Assembly: GCA_030535455.1 (NCBI GenBank)
Contig: JAUNJY010000004.1
Location: forward strand, 1 to 64,000
Reading direction: 5' to 3'
DNA length: 64,000 nt
Source: a bacterium
GTDB taxonomy: Bacteria > Bacillota > Clostridia > Lachnospirales > Lachnospiraceae
This document shows positions 52,016 through 62,220 of this stretch, piece after piece; position 1 is the stretch's first letter; every line of letters begins with the position of its first letter. The notes beneath the pieces were generated by a model that made no database searches, was not told the origin of the DNA, and was given only the letters and a program-made list of their open reading frames with translations. The position numbers and the translations under genes are program-made.

Positions 52016-53023
52016 TTATAAAATTCTTCTTACTGTATATACTGAACGGTAGGTATAATTTGATATTCTTATTCCAGTAGAAGGACTGCTCGCATGTACG
52101 ATTTGTCCGCCTCCAATATAAATACCACAGTGATTTACCGTTCCATTGTTTGCGTAGAATATAATATCCCCTGGCTGTAAATTACTTGTACTAACTTTTA
52201 CACCAGATGTAGCTTGACTTCTTGATGTTCTTGGAAGAGAAATTCCAAAATTCTTGTACACAGATTGTACAAATCCAGAACAGTCTGCACCTTTTGTTAA
52301 GCTTGTTCCACCATACACATATGGATTTCCAACAAATCGTTTTGCATATGCTGCAACTTTTGCTCCTGTCGCAGATGAACTAGTCGTTGAGCTACTTGGC
52401 TTTTGAGTCGGCGTTGGTGTAGCTGTTGGTTTCGTCGTAGGACTTGGAGTAGCTGTAGAAGTTCCAACTTTCGTCGCATAGCTAAACTTATACGTTACTT
52501 TAACATAATCCATGGATACCCAGCCAGTCTTTCCATTTGCCTTAATCTTGGCCCAATCTTTTTTTGTGCTAAGTACTTTGAACGATTGTCCTCTTTTAAC
52601 ATTTGTTAAAATCGAGGATTTCGTACTGTTACTCTTTCTGACACGTAATGTTGTCGTCGTTACTTTTACGTATTCTGTAGCATATTTGTCATAGTAGGAA
52701 TATCCTGCTTTTCCAATTGCTAAATAATCAGTGCATACATAACCACTTACATTACCAGATGTAACTTTTGCCCAATTTCCGCTTTTTGACTTAATTACTA
52801 CGGCATTTCCTTTGACTAACTTACCGACAATCTTACTACTCGTATTAGGCGATTGTCTGACATTTAGCTTATCAACCTTTGTAATTCCGACTTTTGCATA
52901 ATCGGAGGCATCAATTTTAGTAGTGTCTACAGCTGCTTCTACTGTTGGCGTATAAACGCTAATACACATTAAAAATGGGACCATAAGGCATAAAATGCTC
53001 TTTTGTAAAACTTTCTTTAACAT
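52016..53023 (-). CDS. Secreted SH3b-NlpC/P60 peptidoglycan endopeptidase
   Basis: 335 residues. Signal peptide MLKKVLQKSILCLMVPFLMCISVYTPTVEA. Two SH3b wall-binding domains (about 45-100, LNVRQSPNTSSKIVGKLVKGN; about 118-175, LRVRKSNSTKSSILTNVKRGQ). A Thr/Pro/Ser linker (TPSPTTKPTATPTPTQKP) leads to a C-terminal NlpC/P60 domain (about 215-335) with catalytic Cys in GADCSGFVQS, His in VNHCGIYIG and a third His in QIVHASSP. It cleaves peptide stems of peptidoglycan outside the cell. The start is the ATG 7 bases after GGAG; the longer frame has no site. Confidence 0.94.
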   Translation of the reverse strand: MLKKVLQKSILCLMVPFLMCISVYTPTVEAAVDTTKIDASDYAKVGITKVDKLNVRQSPNTSSKIVGKLVKGNAVVIKSKSGNWAKVTSGNVSGYVCTDYLAIGKAGYSYYDKYATEYVKVTTTTLRVRKSNSTKSSILTNVKRGQSFKVLSTKKDWAKIKANGKTGWVSMDYVKVTYKFSYATKVGTSTATPSPTTKPTATPTPTQKPSSSTTSSSATGAKVAAYAKRFVGNPYVYGGTSLTKGADCSGFVQSVYKNFGISLPRTSRSQATSGVKVSTSNLQPGDIIFYANNGTVNHCGIYIGGGQIVHASSPSTGIRISNYTYRSVYTVRRIL

Positions 53024-53072
53024 ACTTATTCTCCATCTTTTCTGTTTTTTGCTTACATATCGCTTCTCATGC

Positions 53073-53107
53073 AATTAGCAAGCTTTTTTAGTGACACATT
53101 GCTAATT
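53073..53107 (-). promoter_or_regulatory. Inverted repeat upstream of the NlpC gene
   Basis: AATTAGCAA (53073-53081) and TTGCTAATT (53099-53107), perfect 9-bp arms 17 bases apart, overlapping a minus-strand TATAAT. It may be an operator or leader stem for the NlpC/P60 gene. Confidence 0.35.
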
Positions 53108-53308
53108 ATAGCAGAATTTTTCCAGTTTATATTATGCAATACATGGTAAGTATAAATTGGGTAAATTTTACTATAATGTTTGCTTTATTCAAAATTACTA
53201 TTATAATAAAAAGTAAGAAATCAGGACACTAAACGTTCTTCTATATTACCTCGATTAGAAAAAATGCTATGTTAAGATACACATTATTATTTCATTAGGA
53301 GGTTGTAT

Positions 53309-53878
53309 ATGAATGAGGCTAAGCTATTTAGTCATTTTCCTGAAATTCAATCGGATGAGTTAGTATTAAGTAAAATTACTGCTTTAGATCTTAATGATAT
53401 GTATGATTTATGTAGCAATGAAACCCTATACAAATATAGTTCCTCAAGCGCTAAAAAGAATAAAGCTGTCGTCTATAATATGATTACACAATTTGACCGG
53501 GATTTCAACCATAAAAAGGCTATTTATTGGGGAATTTATCAGAAAAATGCACATCAAAAAATGATTGGCTTAATCGAGCTTTTTGACTTTAACAAATCCG
53601 TTGACATGGTTACCATTGGATACATGCTAAATGAGTCCTATTGGGGAAAAGGATATGCTACACGTGCAGTTCATCTAGCACTGGATTTTCTATTTTGTAC
53701 TGCAGATATTAATCGCGTACAAGCTCTAATTGTTTCTGAAAACATAAAATCAAAGCGCGTTCTTCTGCGCAACCGTTTCACATATGAGGGAACCGTACGC
53801 CAAGGCATGTATTGGGATGGCATCGGCATTGTAAATATCGATATCTTTTCTATTTTAAAAAAAGAGTATGTTGTATAG
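53309..53878 (+). CDS. GNAT family N-acetyltransferase (RimJ/RimL type)
   Basis: 189 residues. The RimJ/L-type GNAT fold: LSKITALDLNDMYDLCSNETLYKY, YWGIYQKNAHQKMIGLIELFDF, acetyl-CoA loop ESYWGKGYATRAVHLALDFLF, and VSENIKSKRVLLRNRFTYEGTVRQGMYWDG with the usual N-xxS-xRVL turn. It transfers acetyl groups to a protein N-terminus or small amine; target unknown. The start is the ATG 6 bases after AGGAGG; an in-frame TTG two codons earlier overlaps that spacing. It lies 35 bases before the two ABC exporter genes, so probably one operon. Confidence 0.9.
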   Translation: MNEAKLFSHFPEIQSDELVLSKITALDLNDMYDLCSNETLYKYSSSSAKKNKAVVYNMITQFDRDFNHKKAIYWGIYQKNAHQKMIGLIELFDFNKSVDMVTIGYMLNESYWGKGYATRAVHLALDFLFCTADINRVQALIVSENIKSKRVLLRNRFTYEGTVRQGMYWDGIGIVNIDIFSILKKEYVV

Positions 53879-53913
53879 ATAAACTATACTAGCAGATTAA
53901 TAAGGAGGAACTC

Positions 53914-55758
53914 ATGTCAACAAAGCCAAAACCAAAAGTACCTACGCTGCATAACGTAAAGTACATGATGGGTCTAATCTGGGATGCCGACAAAGGACTT
54001 GTCAGTTATATGATGTATAAAAATATTTCTGAGCAGCTTTTTGATGCATTCTTTTCCGTCTATTTAACAAAGTATATCTATGAATGTATTGAACAACGAA
54101 CTTCCTTTACTAAACTAAGTACGCTGGTCATTGCCTTCTGTCTTCTGCAGCTGATTGTTCATTTCACTTCAGCCGGATTAGCCTACTACCAGAAACTACA
54201 TAACCCAATAATCTATAAATCCATATTTGATAAGATCATCAATCGAAGCAGGCAGCTAGACTTGGTAGAATTTGAACGTCCTGATTTTTATGACAAATTC
54301 ACAAGAGCCTTTGATGAAACTTATACAAGAGCATTAGATACTTTAGAGGACCTTACTTATTCCATTGCATATCTGGTTCAGGCAATTGCTATCCTAGGAA
54401 TTATTGCAAGCGTGGATCCAATCCTTATCCTCTTTATTATTCCAGGAATATTAGGAAATCTTTTTATTGGAAAGCGAAAAATGGATCGTATTTATGAATT
54501 AGATAAAGTCACTACTAGAAATAAACGTGTTACGGAATATTGTAAACGTGTCTTTTATGAAAAGAAATATGCAAGTGAAATCCGTCTGTATCCAATCCGG
54601 TCCATTTTACTAAAGCATCATAAAGATGGTTTCACCGCACGTTATAAAACCGGGAAGCAATATAATAAATCCATCGTTTTTTTTGAAGCTATCGAATGCT
54701 TTTTATACTTTGCATTTGTCTTTACTGGCTGCTTTTGCTATATGGCCTTTCGAGTAAAAAGCCATACTGGGGCAAGTATTGCCTCTTATGTTGCCATGGC
54801 TACTGCAATTGCCGAAGCATCCTATGTTATATATGAGGGTATTCAGCGTGCACTGCTTTTAAAGAAACATGATCTTTATATTCAAAACTTAAGAGATTTT
54901 CTGGACGGTTCCTCCACACAAACTGTACTTTACATCCAATCAAATACTGGAAAAAAAGCACCTATCACCAATATGGATACCATTGAATTTCGTAATGTAA
55001 CCTTTACCTATGAGGGAGCAAGCGCTCCTACCATTAAGAATTTATCATTGACCATACATAAAGGACAACGTATCGCTTTAGTGGGTCATAATGGTGCTGG
55101 TAAAACAACTTTAGTCAAGCTGCTTATGCGTTTATATAAAGTAACTGATGGGGAAATTTTAGTAGGTGGCAGAAACATTAATGATTATGACGAAAAAGAA
55201 TACTTAAACTTATTTGGTACAGTATTTCAAGACTTGCAGATTTTCGCCCTGCCTTTATGTGAAAATGTACTGTTACGTTCGCCAAAAAACAAAGAAGAAC
55301 GTGCTCTTGTCGTTGAGGCTTTGGAAAAAGCACAATTTGGCGATACACTGGCAACTCTTTCAAATGGAATAGATACCATCGTAACTAAAGAATTTGATGA
55401 AAACGGCATTGTATTTTCCGGCGGACAGACACAAAAGATTGCCATTGCCAGAGTATTTGCTAAAAACCCTGACGTAGTCATCCTTGATGAGCCTTCTAGC
55501 GCCCTTGATCCTATTGCCGAATACAATATGTATAAAAATATGCTGGCTGTATCCGAAGATAAGACTGTCGTATTTATTTCCCATCGTCTTTCTTCTGCGC
55601 GTGTTGCTGATAAGATCTACCTTCTTGAACATGGTACCATTTCAGAAGCAGGTACTCATGAAGAGCTTATGGCGCTTCATGGGACATATGAGCAAATGTT
55701 TACCCTGCAGGCAAAAAATTATCAGGATACCACTTTATTAGAAAAGGAGGCAGAATAA
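53914..55758 (+). CDS. ABC exporter half-transporter 1 (fused membrane and ATPase domains)
   Basis: 614 residues. N-terminal membrane domain with about six helices (residues 20-330) and a C-terminal ATPase (about 360-600): Walker A VGHNGAGKTTLVKLL, Q-loop VFQDLQ, signature FSGGQTQKIAIAR, Walker B VVILDEPSSALDP, His switch FISHRLSS. Both this and the next gene keep Walker B Glu and the His switch. The last codon is followed directly by the ATG of the second half, which strongly suggests a heterodimer. Substrate unknown; a lipid, peptide or drug are all possible. AAGGAGG lies 6 bases before the ATG. Confidence 0.92.
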   Translation: MSTKPKPKVPTLHNVKYMMGLIWDADKGLVSYMMYKNISEQLFDAFFSVYLTKYIYECIEQRTSFTKLSTLVIAFCLLQLIVHFTSAGLAYYQKLHNPIIYKSIFDKIINRSRQLDLVEFERPDFYDKFTRAFDETYTRALDTLEDLTYSIAYLVQAIAILGIIASVDPILILFIIPGILGNLFIGKRKMDRIYELDKVTTRNKRVTEYCKRVFYEKKYASEIRLYPIRSILLKHHKDGFTARYKTGKQYNKSIVFFEAIECFLYFAFVFTGCFCYMAFRVKSHTGASIASYVAMATAIAEASYVIYEGIQRALLLKKHDLYIQNLRDFLDGSSTQTVLYIQSNTGKKAPITNMDTIEFRNVTFTYEGASAPTIKNLSLTIHKGQRIALVGHNGAGKTTLVKLLMRLYKVTDGEILVGGRNINDYDEKEYLNLFGTVFQDLQIFALPLCENVLLRSPKNKEERALVVEALEKAQFGDTLATLSNGIDTIVTKEFDENGIVFSGGQTQKIAIARVFAKNPDVVILDEPSSALDPIAEYNMYKNMLAVSEDKTVVFISHRLSSARVADKIYLLEHGTISEAGTHEELMALHGTYEQMFTLQAKNYQDTTLLEKEAE

Positions 55759-57591
55759 ATGTCTAAATCAATAAAAAAAGAAGAGAAGCTTCCATTACGG
55801 CAGATTATTAACAATACATTCTTTATGATTCGCTATGCCGTCCGTCTGGATAGATTTTTTATGCTTTGTTATTTTTTAATTGTCTGTGTCGGATTTGTGA
55901 TGAACACATTATTTGATACAGTCATTTTAAAAGGAATTATTGATCGCCTCTACAATAATACACCAATAAAAGATCTGATCATTTATATCATTATCGGAAC
56001 CATGCTTGCAACTCTGGCAGAACTTCTTACGCAGTGCCTGACTCACGTAAATAACATTCGTCTAATTGACTTTACTGGACGGGTTCAGCAGGAACTGCTT
56101 GAGAAGACCTCTAAGATTGATTTAATTTGCTATGACCATAAGGAATATTTTGACGATTTTGTAATTGCCACCTCACAGTGTGAACAAATGCTGCAACAAG
56201 CAATTGGATGTGTCACCTACCTAATTGGCAATGCACTTTCTATCGTAACTGCCAGCGTATTTATCAGCACAATCAATCCAATGGTGGCGATCTTTCCCGT
56301 ACTTGGGTTTATTGTAAATATCATTACCCGCTTTACAATTACCAAACTAGAGTATGAATTTGAAATTCAGCAAAAGAAAATTAGAAGAAAGTCCGATTAC
56401 TCTAGACGTGTCTTTTATCAGCCGGAGTATGCAAAGGAAATCAAACTCACCGATATCTATATTCCACTACATAAACAATTTGAAGATGCAATTAAGGAAG
56501 AACAGGCTGCTGCAAGAAAATACGGTATAAAGATTGCTATTTTTTCATTAATCAACTGGATTGTTGTATTTACTTTCTTATCTTATTTTTGTCTGCCTAT
56601 GTATCTTGGTTACTTGGCTTTGGTAAAGCTGTCCATTGCCCTTGGTGATGTTGCCTCCTTAAATAACGCTGCCAATACCATTCGTAACCATCTGGATGGT
56701 ACTAACTATGCCCTTGTATATTTTCAGCGAGTTGGACTCTATGCAGATCGTTTCCGAAAATTTGTAGACTATAAGGTTAACATTGAAGAAGCCCAGGGAA
56801 CTGCTGACATCCCCGGTACATTACAGCCTTTAGAAATTAATCATCTGACTTATCGTTATGATGGTTCTGACCATGACAGCCTCCATGACATCTCTCTTTC
56901 TATTAAGCCTGGTGAAAAAATTGCTATTGTAGGGGAAAATGGTGCCGGAAAGACAACCTTCGTTAAGCTTCTTATGCACCTTTATAATCCTACTTCTGGC
57001 GAGATTTTGTATGGCCGTCATAACATTAATGACTTTAATACGGCCCAATATCGAGATAAAATTGGAGCAGTCTTTCAAGATTATCAAATCTATGCTGCCA
57101 CCCTTGCTGAAAATGTATTAATGAGAGAATACAAAAAAGAAGATGAGGAGACGGTACTAAAAGCATTAGAATTAGCAGACTTTTCTAGTAAGCTAAAGAA
57201 ATTAGATCATGGCATACATACAGAACTCACAAGAGAGTTTAGTGAAAATGGTTCCTTATTATCAGGTGGGGAATCACAAAAGGTCGCCATAGCAAGGTTA
57301 TTTGCTAAGACGACCAATTTATCGCTGGCAATATTAGATGAGCCAAGCAGTGCTCTCGATCCTATTGCAGAATATACTCTAAATACCAATATAATGGAAC
57401 TTTGCAAACATTCCTCTATTATATTTATCTCCCATCGCCTTTCCACTACAAGAGATGCCGACCGCATCTATATGTTTGAACATGGACAAATTATCGAACA
57501 GGGTACTCATGCAGAACTAATGGCTCTCAATGGCCAGTATGCTAAAATGTTTGAAAAACAGGCAAAGAACTATAAGCTTAAAAGTATGTAA
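55759..57591 (+). CDS. ABC exporter half-transporter 2 (fused membrane and ATPase domains)
   Basis: 610 residues with the same architecture as its neighbour. Membrane domain about residues 20-325, ATPase about 350-600: VGENGAGKTTFVKLL, AVFQDYQIYAATLAENVL, LSGGESQKVAIARLFAK, LAILDEPSSALDP, FISHRLSTTRDADRIY. It starts immediately after the stop of the first half (AAGGAGG sits in the end of that gene), giving equal dosage. Its 3' end lies 7 bases from the convergent dehydrogenase gene with no terminator in between. Confidence 0.92.
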   Translation: MSKSIKKEEKLPLRQIINNTFFMIRYAVRLDRFFMLCYFLIVCVGFVMNTLFDTVILKGIIDRLYNNTPIKDLIIYIIIGTMLATLAELLTQCLTHVNNIRLIDFTGRVQQELLEKTSKIDLICYDHKEYFDDFVIATSQCEQMLQQAIGCVTYLIGNALSIVTASVFISTINPMVAIFPVLGFIVNIITRFTITKLEYEFEIQQKKIRRKSDYSRRVFYQPEYAKEIKLTDIYIPLHKQFEDAIKEEQAAARKYGIKIAIFSLINWIVVFTFLSYFCLPMYLGYLALVKLSIALGDVASLNNAANTIRNHLDGTNYALVYFQRVGLYADRFRKFVDYKVNIEEAQGTADIPGTLQPLEINHLTYRYDGSDHDSLHDISLSIKPGEKIAIVGENGAGKTTFVKLLMHLYNPTSGEILYGRHNINDFNTAQYRDKIGAVFQDYQIYAATLAENVLMREYKKEDEETVLKALELADFSSKLKKLDHGIHTELTREFSENGSLLSGGESQKVAIARLFAKTTNLSLAILDEPSSALDPIAEYTLNTNIMELCKHSSIIFISHRLSTTRDADRIYMFEHGQIIEQGTHAELMALNGQYAKMFEKQAKNYKLKSM

Positions 57592-57598
57592 CTACTCA

Positions 57599-58561
57599 CT
57601 ATTCCCAAATAATATTTCGGGCACCACCTGCTTGGAATGCTATAATATTTTCACCCATTTCATCGATTACTAATTGTCGCGCCTCTCTTGCCGCCCATGC
57701 AATATGAGGCGTGATCACTAATCGATCCGAGTCTTTTATCTTCAACAATGGACTGTCTGCCTTCATTGGTTCATCACATAATACATCTATCGCAGCTCCG
57801 CGAATTTGTTTTGTTTCTAATGCCTTTGCCAATGCCTCTTCGTTTACGATGGCTCCTCTCCCTGTATTCACAAGGATTGCTGTAGCTTTCATAGTTTTAA
57901 ATGCTTCTTCATCAAAAATGCCTCTTGAACGCTCAGTTAATGGTGCATGAATACTAACAATATCAGAACGTGTGAGCAGCTGTTCAAAACTTACCTGTTC
58001 ATACTCACTACAGTTATTTTTTCCACTAGTAGAATAGTAGATTACATGAGCACCAAATGCAGTTGCTACTGCAGCCACCTGTCTTCCAATTGCGCCAAGT
58101 CCGCAAATTCCATAAGTCTTTCCTGCAAGCTGGGTAAACTGTCTGCTCGCTTGATAATCCTGTAATCTCCCTTGTACATAGTTTTCCTGTTTTACATAAT
58201 CATCAAAGAAACGAAGGTGCTCTAATACATAGAATAATATTGCAAATGTGTGCTGGGTAACTGAATATGTAGAATAATTGCGTACATTGGCAACTAAGAT
58301 ATTACGTGACTTCATATATTCCTGGTCTACCATATCCACTCCCGTTCCCATGATACAAACTAACTTTAAGTTCTTACAATTCTTTAATGTCGCTTCCTCC
58401 ATCCTGCAACGATTAATCAATGCAATCTCTGCATCTTTTAATCGTTCACTAATATCTTCATATTTCGTTGCACCATAACTTGTTACTTCCCCAAGTTGTT
58501 CTAATGCAGTAAAATCGACATCAATTCCTAAACAATCCTTTTCTAAATTTACAATTTTCAT
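57599..58561 (-). CDS. D-isomer-specific 2-hydroxyacid dehydrogenase (hydroxypyruvate/glycerate dehydrogenase-like)
   Basis: 320 residues, usual length. Substrate domain at both ends around an NAD-binding Rossmann domain: YGICGLGAIGRQVAAVATAFG. Catalytic residues: Arg in LVNTGRGAIVNEEAL, Glu in DVLCDEPM, His in LVITPHIAWAA. Reduces a 2-keto acid to its D-2-hydroxy acid with NADH, or the reverse. Substrate cannot be fixed by sequence; glyoxylate or hydroxypyruvate are most likely. AGAGGAG lies 8 bases before the ATG. Monocistronic. Confidence 0.9.
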   Translation of the reverse strand: MKIVNLEKDCLGIDVDFTALEQLGEVTSYGATKYEDISERLKDAEIALINRCRMEEATLKNCKNLKLVCIMGTGVDMVDQEYMKSRNILVANVRNYSTYSVTQHTFAILFYVLEHLRFFDDYVKQENYVQGRLQDYQASRQFTQLAGKTYGICGLGAIGRQVAAVATAFGAHVIYYSTSGKNNCSEYEQVSFEQLLTRSDIVSIHAPLTERSRGIFDEEAFKTMKATAILVNTGRGAIVNEEALAKALETKQIRGAAIDVLCDEPMKADSPLLKIKDSDRLVITPHIAWAAREARQLVIDEMGENIIAFQAGGARNIIWE

Positions 58562-58600
58562 CTAAATTCTCCTCTAGGTTCATTGTACCAACATTATAGC

Positions 58601-58644
58601 AAAAAGCAGCTAAGATTGCGATACTGCTTTCTTAGCTGCTTTTA
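58601..58644 (-). terminator. Terminator of nifJ
   Basis: Stem AAAAGCAGCTAAGA / TCTTAGCTGCTTTT with a 14-base loop, starting 9 bases past the nifJ stop and followed on the minus strand by TTTTTGC. Confidence 0.85.
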
Positions 58645-58652
58645 TTCTTAAT

Positions 58653-61600
58653 TTATTCTTGTCCAAACTTCATATCATTAAGGATTTGGTACGTCTCATA
58701 ACGTTCTTGTGCTTGAATTTCTGCACGTGCAAACAACTCTTCTGCCTGTTCTGGGAATTGTTTCTGTAGTGCGCTGTAACGAACCTGTTTCATGATGAAG
58801 TCTCTGAAACTTTCTGTTGGAGCTTTAGAATCTAACTTAAATGGATTTTTTCCTTCTTTACGAAGCTCTGGATTGTAGCGATATAGATGCCAATAACCAC
58901 ATTTTACTGCCTGCTTAATGGTATCCATGCTTCGTCCCATACCCTCTTTCATACCATGGCTGATACAAGGAGCATATGCAATGATAATGGATGGTCCATG
59001 ATAGCTTTCTGCCTCTTCAACTGCTTTTAGTAACTGGTTATTATCGGCATTAATACCAACCTGTGCAACATAGACATTTCCATAAGTCATCATCATACGT
59101 CCAAGGTCTTTCTTACCACATCTCTTACCGGATGCAGCGAATTTTGCAATGGCTGCAGTTGGAGTAGATTTTGATGCCTGGCCGCCTGTATTGGAATAAA
59201 TTTCAGTATCAAATACTAAGATATTGACATCTTCGCCAGATGACATAACTTGGTCAAGTCCACCAAATCCAATATCGTATGCCCATCCATCGCCACCAAG
59301 GATCCATTGAGAACGTTTTACAAAGTAATCTTTGTATTCAAATAGTTCTTGGATTTTTGCTTTGATTGCTTCATCCTGACATTGATATTCATTCAGATAA
59401 TTCATTACTTTTTCACTGACTTCTTTGGATACTTTTCCATCTTCTTTATATTGAATCCAATCTAATAATAACTCTTTCAGATTTTCATCAATATGCATAG
59501 AGATTAATTCTTCCATTAACTGCTTAATCTTATTTCTCATATGCTTAACTGCAAGATACATACCAAAACCATACTCTGCATTGTCTTCGAATAAAGAGTT
59601 TGCCCAAGCTGGACCTTTTCCTTCATGGTTAATGGTATAAGCTGTACTTGGTGCACTGGCTGCCCAGATAGAGGAACATCCTGTTGCATTGGCAATCATC
59701 ATTCGATCACCAAATAATTGAGTGACTAACTTGATATATGGTGTCTCGCCACATCCTGCACAAGCTCCTGAGAACTCGATTAATGGCTGTTTGAATTGAC
59801 TGTCTTTTACAGTATGAGCAGTTGCCTTGTCTGGTTTTGCTTTTACTTTTTCTACACCATATGCCCAGTTTTGAACTTCTGGTGGAACCTGAGTGTGTAG
59901 CTTCTTCATGACAAGTGCCTTTTCTTTTGCAGGACAGATGTCTGCACAGTTACCACATCCAGTACAATCCATTGGACTGACTTGCATTCTATATTGTAAG
60001 CCTTCTAAGCCTTTTCCTACTGCTTTCTTTGTTACAAATGTTTCAGGTTTTGATGCTTGTTCTTCTTCATCTAATAAGAATGGACGGATACAAGCATGAG
60101 GACAAATCAATGCACACTGGTTACATTGGATACAGTTATCTACGATCCATTCTGGAATGTTAACACCAATACCGCGCTTCTCATATGCAGAAATACCATT
60201 AGGGAATGTACCATCTTCTCTTCCATTAAAGGCACTGACTGGTAAAGAATCTCCTTTCATGTGTTCCATTACACGAACTACATTTTGAATGAATTCTGGC
60301 TCTTTTACATCTTTATGGCAATCACAAGCTTGGTTTTCTGCCTGTGACCATGATGCAGGAATCTCTACTTGTTCGATTAAGGACATACCTTTATCAACAG
60401 CTTCCTGGTTCATGGAAACAACTTTTTCACCCTTTTTGCCATACATTTTTGCAATCGTAGTCTTTAAGCTGTTTACAAAAATTTCTTCTGGAAGGACATC
60501 AATTAATTTAAAGAATGCACTTTGCATAATCATATTGATACGATTACCAAGGCCAATTTCTTCAGCTATCTTAACCGCATTTATAATATAGAATTTCGCA
60601 TTTTTCTCTGCTAATTCTCGTTTCATTCTACCTGGAAGTTTTTGATCTAATTCTTCTTTTGACCACTGACAGTTCAGTACAAAGATACCATTCTGTTTTA
60701 AGTCACCTACCATATTATAATTATGAACATATGACTGGTTGTGACAAGCAATATAATCCGCATCCTGAACTAAATAAGTGGAACGAATTTTTCCTTTTCC
60801 AAATCGCAAATGGGAAATTGTAATACCACCGGATTTCTTAGAGTCATATTCAAAGTAAGCTTGTACCTTAAGGTCTGATTCATTACCGATAATCTTAATT
60901 GCCTGTTTATTTGCACCAACGGTACCATCGGAACCAAGTCCCCAGATCTTACATGACTTGATGTCATTTGTCTGTTCAAAGCATGAATTTTTATCGTTTA
61001 ATGATGTATTTGTTACATCATCATTGATACCGACTGTGAAATGATTTTTAGGCTGTGCCTGTTTTAGATTTTCATATACTTTAATAATCTCATTAGGATC
61101 TGTATCTTTAGATCCTAAACCATATCGTCCGCCAACGATTAATGGACTCATTTGCTGACTTTCAAATGCTGTACATACATCAACATATAATGGTTCTCCA
61201 ATGGCACCTGGCTCTTTTGTTCTATCTAAAACTGCGATTCTCTTAACAGTCTTAGGCATACATGCCATAAAATGAGATACTGAAAATGGACGATATAGAT
61301 GTACTTTTACAAGTCCGACTTTTTCACCTTTTCCATTGAGATAATCAATTGCTTCTTCAATCGTCTCATTTACAGAACCCATTGCAATAATAACGTTTTC
61401 TGCATCTTCTGCACCATAGTAATCAAATAATCCGTATTTACGTCCTGTTAAATTACCTACCTTTTGAAGATATTCTTCTACTACTGGAACAATATTATCA
61501 TAAAATGGATTACAGCACTCTCTTGTCTGGAAGTAAATATCCGGATTTTGTGCTGTACCACGTGTTACAGGATGATTAGGTGATAATGCATTTTCTCTAA

Positions 61601-62207
61601 ATTTCTCTAATGCTTCCTTATCAATCAATGACGCATAATCGCTATACTCTAACGCTTCTACTTTTTGAATTTCATGAGAAGTTCTAAATCCATCGAAGAA
61701 ATGAACAAATGGAAGTCTTCCTTTAATTGCTGCTAAATGTGCTACTGGAGCAAAATCCATTACTTCTTGTACAGAGTCAGAAGCAAGCATAACACAACCT
61801 GTCTGTCTTGCTGCCATAACATCCTGATGATCACCAAAGATATTTAATGCATTGGCTGCTAATGAACGTGCACTGACATGGAATACACCAGGTAATAATT
61901 CACCAGCACATTTATACATATTAGGAATCATCAAAAGTAATCCTTGAGATGCTGTAAATGTTGTTGTTAATGCACCGCCTTGCAACGAACCATGAAATGC
62001 ACCTGCTGCACCTGCTTCAGATTGCATTTCTACAACATCAACTACTTCACCGAATACGTTTTTCTGTCCATGTGCTGCCCACTCATCAACGGTCTCTGCC
62101 ATTGGTGATGATGGAGTAATTGGAAATATTGCTGCAACTTCTGTATACGCATATGCGACATAAGCTGCAGCAGTGTTTCCATCTACTGTCATTGTAACTT
62201 TTCCCAT
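58653..62207 (-). CDS. nifJ: Pyruvate:ferredoxin (flavodoxin) oxidoreductase
   Basis: 1,184 residues, the standard single-chain PFOR length. Oxidises pyruvate with CoA to acetyl-CoA and CO2, reducing ferredoxin. N-terminal domain I MTVDGNTAAAYVAYAYTEVAAIFPITPSSPMAE; two [4Fe-4S] ferredoxin-type sites CIQCNQCALICPHAC and CTGCGNCADICP (about residues 680-760); the proximal cluster CAGCGETPY; the TPP site GGDGWAYDIGFGGLDQV; and C-terminal EVYSNTGGQ-like DTEIYSNTGGQASKSTP. The start is the ATG of MGKVTMTVDG with GGGAGG 8 bases upstream. It follows the DUF3787 gene by 13 bases. Central to fermentation, and a plausible Rex target. Confidence 0.97.
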   Translation of the reverse strand: MGKVTMTVDGNTAAAYVAYAYTEVAAIFPITPSSPMAETVDEWAAHGQKNVFGEVVDVVEMQSEAGAAGAFHGSLQGGALTTTFTASQGLLLMIPNMYKCAGELLPGVFHVSARSLAANALNIFGDHQDVMAARQTGCVMLASDSVQEVMDFAPVAHLAAIKGRLPFVHFFDGFRTSHEIQKVEALEYSDYASLIDKEALEKFRENALSPNHPVTRGTAQNPDIYFQTRECCNPFYDNIVPVVEEYLQKVGNLTGRKYGLFDYYGAEDAENVIIAMGSVNETIEEAIDYLNGKGEKVGLVKVHLYRPFSVSHFMACMPKTVKRIAVLDRTKEPGAIGEPLYVDVCTAFESQQMSPLIVGGRYGLGSKDTDPNEIIKVYENLKQAQPKNHFTVGINDDVTNTSLNDKNSCFEQTNDIKSCKIWGLGSDGTVGANKQAIKIIGNESDLKVQAYFEYDSKKSGGITISHLRFGKGKIRSTYLVQDADYIACHNQSYVHNYNMVGDLKQNGIFVLNCQWSKEELDQKLPGRMKRELAEKNAKFYIINAVKIAEEIGLGNRINMIMQSAFFKLIDVLPEEIFVNSLKTTIAKMYGKKGEKVVSMNQEAVDKGMSLIEQVEIPASWSQAENQACDCHKDVKEPEFIQNVVRVMEHMKGDSLPVSAFNGREDGTFPNGISAYEKRGIGVNIPEWIVDNCIQCNQCALICPHACIRPFLLDEEEQASKPETFVTKKAVGKGLEGLQYRMQVSPMDCTGCGNCADICPAKEKALVMKKLHTQVPPEVQNWAYGVEKVKAKPDKATAHTVKDSQFKQPLIEFSGACAGCGETPYIKLVTQLFGDRMMIANATGCSSIWAASAPSTAYTINHEGKGPAWANSLFEDNAEYGFGMYLAVKHMRNKIKQLMEELISMHIDENLKELLLDWIQYKEDGKVSKEVSEKVMNYLNEYQCQDEAIKAKIQELFEYKDYFVKRSQWILGGDGWAYDIGFGGLDQVMSSGEDVNILVFDTEIYSNTGGQASKSTPTAAIAKFAASGKRCGKKDLGRMMMTYGNVYVAQVGINADNNQLLKAVEEAESYHGPSIIIAYAPCISHGMKEGMGRSMDTIKQAVKCGYWHLYRYNPELRKEGKNPFKLDSKAPTESFRDFIMKQVRYSALQKQFPEQAEELFARAEIQAQERYETYQILNDMKFGQE

Positions 62208-62220
62208 TCTTTCTGCCTCC

